Shown one piece after another: positions 57,979-64,000 of a DNA stretch of 64,000 nucleotides (the first letter of the stretch is position 1; each line of letters opens with the position of its first letter). The position numbers and the translations under genes are program-made. This stretch comes from an uncultured Collinsella sp. (lineage in GTDB: Bacteria; Actinomycetota; Coriobacteriia; Coriobacteriales; Coriobacteriaceae). Below the pieces are notes generated by a model. That model searched no databases and was not told the DNA's origin. It saw only the letters and a list, made by a program, of their open reading frames with translations. Where the stretch lies: positions 9,369-73,368 of the forward strand of contig UQJV01000006.1 of NCBI GenBank assembly GCA_900541475.1, read 5' to 3'.

Positions 57979-59174
57979 GCCGCGTAAGCCCCCTTGTCAG
58001 ATATGGCGTAGTGACGGGCAGAGCCCTTGCCCAGCCAGCCGTTCATCTTGGTAATGAAGGTGTCGACCAGATCGAGCGGCACAAAGGCCTGGATGGTGCC
58101 ACCAAAGCCGCCGCCGTGGATGCGGACGGCGCCGCGGCCGTCAAGCACATGCTCGGCAAGAGCAAGCGCGTACATGGAAGGTTGCTCGGCACCCAGTTTG
58201 GCAACAACGTTCTGCAGGTACATGGCAGAGCTGGCGCCGGACTCGCGCGTCAGGACCAGGAACTGGTCAATGTCACCGGCGTTCAGGGCCGCCCAGCGCT
58301 TATCGACCAGGCCGTTCTCGTACCAGTAGTGAACGGCGCGCAGGCAGGCACGGTCGCCCAGCTTGGCGCGCAGCTCGGGGAGCTTGGCGTCAAAATCGGC
58401 AACGTTTACCTCGCACAGGCGTGCCTTGCCAAACTCGGCGGCGACGTCTTGCATCTCGCGCGGAACGGCGGCGTAGTCGTCGGTGGCTGCCACGTGGTCG
58501 GCGCCGACCTTAACGAGCACGAGCGCATAGCCGTGATCCTCAAAGTTGAGCTCGAGCTTCTGGGTCTTAGGCTGAGCCTGGTCCTCAAAGTCCATGTAGG
58601 CAAGGCCGCCCAAGCAAACGGCGGCCTGGTCCATAAGACCGCAGGGCTTGCCATAGTAGTTGTTCTCGGTGCGCTGGCTCATCTGGGCGAGTGCGACGGG
58701 CTCAATTGCGGGTGAGCCCCAGAGGGTTTCCATGGCGCGGCCGTATGCCGCCTCGACAGCAGCAGAACTCGAAAGACCGCCGCCCGAAGGGACGGAGCAG
58801 GTAAAGGCAAAGTCGAAGCCCTTGGGCTCAACACCAAGCGCTGCGACCTCGTGGGCCATACCACGCACGAGGCTTGCGGACGTGCCCTTCTCGGACTCCT
58901 GAACATCCAGCGTGTCGAGCGTGATCTCAAACGTAGGATAGCCCTCGTCGGCGACACGGACCTTGTTGGAGTCGGTTGCCACGGCGATGCCGTCGACGGC
59001 GACATCGAGCGAGCCGGCGATAACGTGACCGCCCTCGTGATCGGTGTGATTGCCGCTGATCTCGGAACGCCCGGGCGCGTGTACGTAGAGCACCTGGCGG
59101 TCGCCGATGGGGCCAAACTCCTCCTCGAACAGCCTGGTGAGCGTGGTGAGTGTCTTTTCGTCGGGGGCGGTCAT
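57969..59174 (-). CDS. galK: Galactokinase
   Basis: GHMP kinase that phosphorylates galactose at C1. The 401 residues contain the ATP loop VPSGGGLSSSAAVEAAYG near residue 125 and the C-terminal GGGFGGTIQAFVP. The substrate motif is GRSEISGNHTDHEGG instead of the usual GR-N-L-I-G-E-H-T-D-Y form: the Glu before His is Asn, with a Glu two residues after Arg. This variant appears in some Gram-positive galactokinases and may alter sugar choice. ATG 59174 follows AAAGGA; about 100 in-frame upstream codons cover the operators and are not coding. Confidence 0.92.
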   Translation of the reverse strand: MTAPDEKTLTTLTRLFEEEFGPIGDRQVLYVHAPGRSEISGNHTDHEGGHVIAGSLDVAVDGIAVATDSNKVRVADEGYPTFEITLDTLDVQESEKGTSASLVRGMAHEVAALGVEPKGFDFAFTCSVPSGGGLSSSAAVEAAYGRAMETLWGSPAIEPVALAQMSQRTENNYYGKPCGLMDQAAVCLGGLAYMDFEDQAQPKTQKLELNFEDHGYALVLVKVGADHVAATDDYAAVPREMQDVAAEFGKARLCEVNVADFDAKLPELRAKLGDRACLRAVHYWYENGLVDKRWAALNAGDIDQFLVLTRESGASSAMYLQNVVAKLGAEQPSMYALALAEHVLDGRGAVRIHGGGFGGTIQAFVPLDLVDTFITKMNGWLGKGSARHYAISDKGAYAAWL

Positions 59175-59215
59175 ATGGGTCCTTTCCTTGACGCGGGAGA
59201 GATTGGTCCGTGTCA

Positions 59216-59422
59216 TTATGAGTACGTTAACAATTTTGAGCACCACAAACCAGACGGTCGCAGCGCTGCACGTTAATAGGTATGTTAACGTACTCATAAC
59301 ACAACGCATATCTATTTCTGAGAATCTGGTAATCGGTAGATTTTCGGCCGTGAACGGTGTAGCCGTATGGACATATGGAGCAAAAGAACCGCTGATAGAA
59401 AAAGTAGAGTACGTTAACATGC
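59216..59422. promoter_or_regulatory. LacI-4 operators and galK-LacI control region
   Basis: Three sites: TTATGAGTACGTTAACAATT (59216-59235), TATGTTAACGTACTCATA (59281-59298, the reverse orientation) and GAGTACGTTAACATGC (59407-59422). CCGTGAACGGTG at 59348-59359 is the shared sugar-gene box. The first site lies close to the galK start. Confidence 0.78.
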
Positions 59423-59512
59423 GTCCGACGATAGCGGGCCTCGGTGCGGGGCGTGCTTCCGCTCGGGCCGACATTCACGCTATTCAGATCTTGCGAGAGC
59501 GAAGGTGATTTT

Positions 59513-60544
59513 GTGGCAAGGCGCCCTTCCAACGATACAGGTACGCGCCCGGTTTCCATGGCCGACGTTGCCCGCGCTGCCGGTGTTTCGCAGCAGACGG
59601 TTTCGCGCGTTGCCAACGGCCTTCCTAACGTCAACGAGCAGACGCGCCAGCGCGTGCAGGCCGCTATGCAAGAGCTCGGATTTCGTCCGAGTTATGCCGG
59701 TCGCTCGCTGCGCGACGGCCGTTACCATTCGGTCGGTCTGTGCGTCAACGATGTCACCAAGTTTGGCAACCTCTCAATGATCGACGGGATCGCCAGCGCT
59801 GCTCGCGAGCATAATTGCGCCATCACGCTGGTCGAGATGTCCAAGACCGAGGAGTTTTCGCTTGCCGAGGCCACGCGTCGTATGGCCGCGCTGCCCGTGG
59901 ACGGCATCATTATCGGCATGAGCCGTATGGCTCCCGATTTTGAGACGTTCAATCCACTGCCGGGCATTGGCACGGTTATCGTCACCATGTACGCGCATCC
60001 GCGCGTGACCACGGTCGATTCCGACCATTACGGCTGCTCGCTATTGCTTATGGATCACCTGTTTGAGCTGGGACACGAGCAGATTCGCTATATCGGTGGC
60101 CCGTCGTTCTCGGTCGACGAGCAATTTCGTCGCGCCGGTTGGCAGGATGCACTCGAGCGTAAACACATCGAGCCGGCAGAGCCGCTCGAGGGCGACTGGT
60201 CTGCCAACAGCGGTTACGAGGCCGGCAGATATCTGGCCGAGAACGACCGCACCATGACGGCGATCTATGCGGCAAACGACCAGATGGCAAATGGCGCGAT
60301 TGCAGCGCTGCGCGATAGCGGTCTGCGCGTGCCCGAGGACGTGAGCGTGGTGGGCGTCGATGACTCGCTCGACGACTTTGTCGCGCATAACGAGCTCACG
60401 ACTGTGCGATTCGATCTGCATCAGCGCGGACGCGAGGTATTCGAGCATGCGGTTCCCGAGGCAGGTACGGCGGGCAAAACCGTTGCTATTCGTATTCCCG
60501 GCCAGCTCATCGTTCGACATACCACGGCAGCTCATCGCGTATAG
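59513..60544 (+). CDS. LacI-family repressor 4 (probable galactose regulator)
   Basis: A 343-residue LacI protein with ADVARAAGVSQQTVSRVANGLPNV, hinge LGFRPSYAGRSLRDG, and normal ligand domain. GTG 59513 is behind GAAGGTG; a longer frame through the operators is not believed. It is divergent from galK-galT, with three GAGTACGTTAACAT-type sites in between, so it probably controls galKT and itself. It resembles LacI 2 more than 1 or 3. Confidence 0.9.
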   Translation: MARRPSNDTGTRPVSMADVARAAGVSQQTVSRVANGLPNVNEQTRQRVQAAMQELGFRPSYAGRSLRDGRYHSVGLCVNDVTKFGNLSMIDGIASAAREHNCAITLVEMSKTEEFSLAEATRRMAALPVDGIIIGMSRMAPDFETFNPLPGIGTVIVTMYAHPRVTTVDSDHYGCSLLLMDHLFELGHEQIRYIGGPSFSVDEQFRRAGWQDALERKHIEPAEPLEGDWSANSGYEAGRYLAENDRTMTAIYAANDQMANGAIAALRDSGLRVPEDVSVVGVDDSLDDFVAHNELTTVRFDLHQRGREVFEHAVPEAGTAGKTVAIRIPGQLIVRHTTAAHRV

Positions 60545-60673
60545 TTTTTGCAGGTCAACGGCGGTATATTCCGCCTAAATAACAATCGGTAAGGTTGCCG
60601 GCAGATAGCTGTGGCTCTAAAGACGAGTGCTATGATAGACGAGCTCTTTTGTCTATCTAGGAGGCTTTGCCTG

Positions 60674-61834
60674 ATGGAGATCACCAAGGATATCCGCTAC
60701 ATTGGCGTCAACGATCACGACATTGACCTGTTCGAGGGCCAGTACGACGTGTCCGAGAACGGTATGGCATATAACAGCTACGTTATCTTGGGCGATAAAA
60801 TCGCTGTCGCCGATTCGGTCGACGCTGGCTTTGTCGACGAGTGGCTCGGTAACCTCGAGACCGTGCTCGATGGCCGCACGCCCGACTACCTGGTTGTCCA
60901 TCATATGGAGCCCGATCACTCCGCCGGTATCGCCGCCTTTATGGAGCGCTATCCCCAGGCGCAGATTGTGGCCAGCATGGGTGCTTTCCGCATGATGGTC
61001 AACTACTTTGGCACCGACTTCCCCGAGCGCAAGATGGTCGTCAAAGATGGCGACGTGCTCGATTTGGGCGGTCACAGCCTAACGTTTGTCGGCGCCCCCA
61101 ACGTGCACTGGCCCGAGGTGCTTTTCTCCTACGAGTCCACCGACAAGGTGCTCTTTAGCGCCGACGGCTTTGGCAAGTTTGGCGCCAACGACATCGAGGA
61201 TCCCGAGGGCTGGGCTTGCGAAGCGCGCCGTTACTACTTTGGCATCGTGGGAAAGTTCGGCAAGTTTGTGCAGGCCGTGCTTAAGAAGGCCGCCAATCTG
61301 GACATCCAGATTATTTGCCCGCTTCACGGTCCTGTTCTTAGCGAGAACCTGGGCTATTACCTCGACACCTACAACACCTGGTCGAGCTATCAGCCCGAGG
61401 ACGAGGGCATCACGATTGCCTATGCGAGTGTGTATGGTCATCTGAAGGCTGCCGTTGAGGAGCTCGCTTCTGCGCTCGAGGCCCGCGGTCAGAAGGTCTC
61501 CGTCTTTGACCTAGCTCGCGACGATATGGCCGAGGCGGTTGAGGATGCGTTCCGCTATGACCGTCTGGTGCTCGCTTCCATTACCTATCAGGGCGAGATC
61601 TTCCCGTTCGTGAGCACCTTTATCCATACGCTTGCCGAGCACGCCTATCAGAACCGTACGGTGGCACTCGTCGAGGCCGGCTCCTGGGCGCCCACCGCTG
61701 CCAAGGTTATGACCAAGGAGCTCGAGGGCATGAAGGACATCACCCTGGCGCAGAACAAGGTGACCGTGCTGGGTTCGCTCAACGACGCCTCGCGCGCTCA
61801 GATCGAGGTCCTTGCTGACGAGCTGTCCAAGTAG
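60674..61834 (+). CDS. Flavodiiron protein (FprA/FDP family)
   Basis: Reduces O2 to water and/or NO to N2O in anaerobes, protecting oxygen-sensitive enzymes. The 386 residues have a metallo-beta-lactamase domain (diiron ligands in HHMEPDH at 76-82; others near D166 and in CPLHGPV near 225) and a C-terminal flavodoxin domain (IAYASVYGHLKAAVEEL near 255). There is no rubredoxin domain, so it needs a separate electron donor. ATG 60674 follows AGGAGG. A separate flavodoxin-like gene is at 27857. It stands alone with its own terminator. Confidence 0.93.
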   Translation: MEITKDIRYIGVNDHDIDLFEGQYDVSENGMAYNSYVILGDKIAVADSVDAGFVDEWLGNLETVLDGRTPDYLVVHHMEPDHSAGIAAFMERYPQAQIVASMGAFRMMVNYFGTDFPERKMVVKDGDVLDLGGHSLTFVGAPNVHWPEVLFSYESTDKVLFSADGFGKFGANDIEDPEGWACEARRYYFGIVGKFGKFVQAVLKKAANLDIQIICPLHGPVLSENLGYYLDTYNTWSSYQPEDEGITIAYASVYGHLKAAVEELASALEARGQKVSVFDLARDDMAEAVEDAFRYDRLVLASITYQGEIFPFVSTFIHTLAEHAYQNRTVALVEAGSWAPTAAKVMTKELEGMKDITLAQNKVTVLGSLNDASRAQIEVLADELSK

Positions 61835-61859
61835 CGATATCTCGCTTTTAACGAGCAAA

Positions 61860-61896
61860 ACCACCACAAAGGCACCTTTGTGGTGGTTTTTGTTTA
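61860..61896. terminator. Terminator between the flavodiiron gene and DeoR 2
   Basis: AAACCACCACAAAGG and CCTTTGTGGTGGTTT flank CA, followed by TTGTTTA; the reverse strand also has a T-run. Bidirectional. Confidence 0.9.
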
Positions 61897-62697
61897 AGCG
61901 CCGGCGATGACGAGATTTGGGCGGGCGTCGTCGGCGGTCTCGGCGATTGAGGTGGCGACGGCGCCATCGGGGTCGCTGTCCATCACGATGGTGCCGACGT
62001 CGGCAAGCTCGGCAAAACGGTACATGCCGCGTCCGTTGACCTTGCTGGCGTCCATGAGGGCGACGCTTTGACGGGCGGCACCGACCATAGCCGCTTTGGT
62101 CTCGGCCATCTGCGGAAAGTCGGTCGTAAAACCGCAGCCGGGAACAAAAGCGCCAGGGCACATGACGGCAAGATTGGCGTGGACCATTTGGAGCGCCTGC
62201 ATGGTAAGTGGACCGTACAGATAGCGATGACCTTTGCGCAGTGCCCCGCCCAGCATGACAACATCGACCGAGGGCATACTCTCGTCGATGTAATCGGCAA
62301 TGGTAATGTCTGCCGTGATGACGGTGATGCCGTTGCGCTGGTCGAGGAGCCGGACAAACTCGAGAGCGGTGGTGCCCGAGTCGACGAGCAGCGTGTCGCC
62401 GTCATTGACGAGTTCGATGGCGCTTTGTGCGATGGCCTGCTTGGCGGCGACGTTGACATTGATGCGGCGATCCTGCGTGGAGACGGTTAGGCGTTTGTGG
62501 AGCGACACAGCGCCGCCATGTGTGCGGCGCAGCTTGCCTGCTTCGGCGAGCGCGTCTAGGTCGGCGCGGGCGGTGACGGAGGACACGCCAAAGGTCTGGG
62601 CGATTTCTGCTACCTGCACCGAGGCGTTATGCTCAAGCATCTCCATGATGGCGGCACGACGCTCATCGGCGAAGGCTCGGGTTGTTACATGGGCCAT
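61894..62697 (-). CDS. DeoR-family regulator 2
   Basis: A 267-residue repressor with the DeoR helix-turn-helix RRAAIMEMLEHNASVQVAEIAQTFGVSSVTARADLDALAEAGKLRRTHGGA and the phosphosugar domain (NDGDTLLVDSGTTALEFVRLL near 105; MLGGALRKGHRYLYGP near 155). ATG 62697 follows GGATGGAG; an in-frame start 16 codons upstream is less likely. It is divergent from the class II aldolase and probably controls it, with a sugar phosphate as inducer. Confidence 0.88.
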   Translation of the reverse strand: MAHVTTRAFADERRAAIMEMLEHNASVQVAEIAQTFGVSSVTARADLDALAEAGKLRRTHGGAVSLHKRLTVSTQDRRINVNVAAKQAIAQSAIELVNDGDTLLVDSGTTALEFVRLLDQRNGITVITADITIADYIDESMPSVDVVMLGGALRKGHRYLYGPLTMQALQMVHANLAVMCPGAFVPGCGFTTDFPQMAETKAAMVGAARQSVALMDASKVNGRGMYRFAELADVGTIVMDSDPDGAVATSIAETADDARPNLVIAGA

Positions 62698-63032
62698 AGC
62701 TGCTCCATCCTCAACTGAAATTTGCAGGAATTGTGTTGAGTCCATTTTCGTTCATTTTCTTTTTGAGTAAGAAAACACCTTTCGATTACTTATCTTTTCT
62801 ATAAAAGAAAGATGATTCGCTTGAAAACTGCAATGTCGTATAGAGGAATCCGGTGCGAATCTCTTCCGTTTGCTTTTCAAAAACGAGCGTCTTGACCTGT
62901 GTGCCGGTGATATCTCATGCGTGCGACACCATCGATTTTCATACAATGAGCGCAGCAAAACGCAAGGTAAAACGCCTTGTGAACAACTACGCCCGATGTC
63001 CGGATGCGGGCGAGGGAGAGGAGCAAACGCTC
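62698..63032. promoter_or_regulatory. DeoR 2-aldolase divergent control region
   Basis: A+T-rich. Holds inverted repeats TTTTCTT/AAGAAAA (62755-62775) and TCTTTT-CTAT-AAAAGA (62793-62808), plausible DeoR 2 operators. The stretch 62850-63032 shows no credible gene even though the aldolase frame stays open through it. Confidence 0.5.
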
Positions 63033-63890
63033 ATGGCACTTGTTACCACCGAAAAGATGCTCAAGGACGCTCAGGCCGGCCACTACGCCGTCGGCGCGTT
63101 CAACGTCGAGAACCTCGAGTTTGTTATGGCCGTTCTGGCCGCTGCCGAGGAGACCAAGTCCCCCGTCATCATGCAGACCACCCCGGGCACCATCAAGACC
63201 GCTGGTCTGGACTACTTCTACGGCATGGTCAAGGCTGCCGCCGAGCGCGCTTCCGTGCCCGTCGCTCTGCACCTCGATCACGGCGATGGCTATGACCGCT
63301 GCATGCAGGCTTTCCGCACTGGCTACACCTCCGTCATGATCGATGGCTCGCACGAGTCCTTCGAGGACAACATCGCCCTGACCAAGTCCGTCGCCGACGC
63401 TGGTCGCGCCATGGGCGTGCCTGTCGAGGCCGAGCTCGGTAAGGTCGGCGGCAAGGAGGACGACGGTCCCGCGGTTGAGGGCGAGAGCCCCTACACCGAT
63501 CCTGCCGAGGCTAAGGAGTTCGTCGAGCGCACTGGCTGCACCTCCCTCGCTATTGGCGTTGGCACCAGCCACGGTGTATACACGAGCGATCCGCACATCG
63601 AGCAGTCCGTGGTCAAGGCCATCCGCGACGCCGTTGACGTGCCGCTGGTTCTGCATGGCACCTCCGGTGTGCCCGATGAGCAGGTCGCCGAGGCCGTGAA
63701 GAACGGCATCTGCAAGGTCAACTACGCCACCGAGCTGCGTCAGGCCTACACCAAGGGCTTCATGGCCTACATGGCCGAGAACCCTGCCTGCTTCGATCCC
63801 AAGAAGCCGGCCAAGGAGGGTATGCGTGAGATCACCGAGCTGGTTAAGATCCGCATGACCAACCTTAACTCCGTGGGCAAAGCAGAGTAA
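63033..63890 (+). CDS. Class II fructose/tagatose-bisphosphate aldolase
   Basis: Zinc-dependent aldolase splitting a ketose-1,6-bisphosphate into DHAP and glyceraldehyde-3-phosphate. The 285 residues show HLDHGDGYD (Asp82 catalytic, His83 zinc), AELGKVGGKED near 133, GTSHGVY with a zinc His near 180, and LVLHGTSGVPDE near 210. The size matches GatY/KbaY/AgaY and short FBA enzymes. No lacD-type class I aldolase is in the window, so this could finish the tagatose pathway, or be the glycolytic Fba. ATG 63033 is the conserved start; upstream codons are ignored. Confidence 0.88.
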   Translation: MALVTTEKMLKDAQAGHYAVGAFNVENLEFVMAVLAAAEETKSPVIMQTTPGTIKTAGLDYFYGMVKAAAERASVPVALHLDHGDGYDRCMQAFRTGYTSVMIDGSHESFEDNIALTKSVADAGRAMGVPVEAELGKVGGKEDDGPAVEGESPYTDPAEAKEFVERTGCTSLAIGVGTSHGVYTSDPHIEQSVVKAIRDAVDVPLVLHGTSGVPDEQVAEAVKNGICKVNYATELRQAYTKGFMAYMAENPACFDPKKPAKEGMREITELVKIRMTNLNSVGKAE

Positions 63891-64000
63891 CAGCAAGGGT
63901 ACTCTGATCCCACCGGACGGTTTGGGCGGGTCCCGTACTTAGTTTCCAAAACGTCCTCGCGCATGAAGGCCCCCGTTGTCTCCCTTCTTCGAAGCGTTGA

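Noticed and set aside
58900..59474. N-terminal extension of galactokinase (about 100 residues)
   Set aside because: The extension crosses the LacI-4 operators and precedes the conserved N-terminus; AAAGGA sits right before ATG 59174.
62853..63032. N-terminal extension of the class II aldolase
   Set aside because: The 60 extra residues are not aldolase-like, and MALVTTEKML at 63033 is where the conserved domain begins.

Overview
The window looks like a chromosome segment of an anaerobic gut actinobacterium of the class Coriobacteriia, most like Collinsella. This is inferred from the G+C-rich coding sequence, the frequent GTG/TTG starts, an archaeal-style topoisomerase I, an extended RicT protein, and the dense set of PTS and tagatose-6-phosphate genes. 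No 16S rRNA or marker tree is available here, so the genus is an inference.

Layout. 1-19,500 is mostly core genome: the tail of tatC, hypA-hypB, topoisomerase I, a tmk-holB-ricT-comF cluster, a hypothetical gene followed by a MITE-like element, an orphan substrate-binding lipoprotein, the hibernation factor hpf, degV, a dehydrogenase with a His/Cys-rich tail, a HEAT protein, NAD-type isocitrate dehydrogenase and an anchored extracytoplasmic protein. 19,500-20,400 is an XRE/DUF2975 pair.

20,600-31,200 is an amino-sugar locus, probably for N-acetylgalactosamine. It holds a mannose-family PTS (EIIA-YajC-EIIB-EIIC-EIID), a GntR regulator, agaS, nagA/agaA, a lacX-like epimerase, a lacC-like tagatose-6-phosphate kinase and a YhcH protein. 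A 41-codon relic of nagA lies after lacC. 31,200-33,500 is a patch of decayed or mobile DNA: a secreted protein split by an in-frame amber codon, tRNA-Thr(CGU), an orphan EIIB whose phospho-histidine is replaced by tyrosine, and two repeat elements.

33,500-56,250 is a lactose / beta-galactoside region: galM, a LacR-like DeoR regulator, a toxin-antitoxin pair, and three modules that each carry one lactose-family EIICB, one GH1 phospho-glycosidase and one divergent LacI regulator. After these come one lactose-type EIIA (lacF), a membrane protein, lacA, lacB, a second lacX and a second lacC. 56,300-60,550 is galK-galT with its own LacI. The window ends with a flavodiiron protein, a second DeoR regulator and a class II aldolase that could replace the missing lacD.

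How it fits together. Both sugar loci lead to tagatose-6-phosphate, through AgaS for GalNAc and LacAB for lactose, and each has its own copy of the lacX-lacC cassette. Four LacI paralogues sit beside four different versions of one palindromic operator. Seven copies of a 55-bp palindromic repeat lie at the outer ends of the PTS-GH1-LacI modules. The repeat family, the operator set, the Tyr-for-His EIIB and the amber-interrupted secreted protein are the observations most worth following up.
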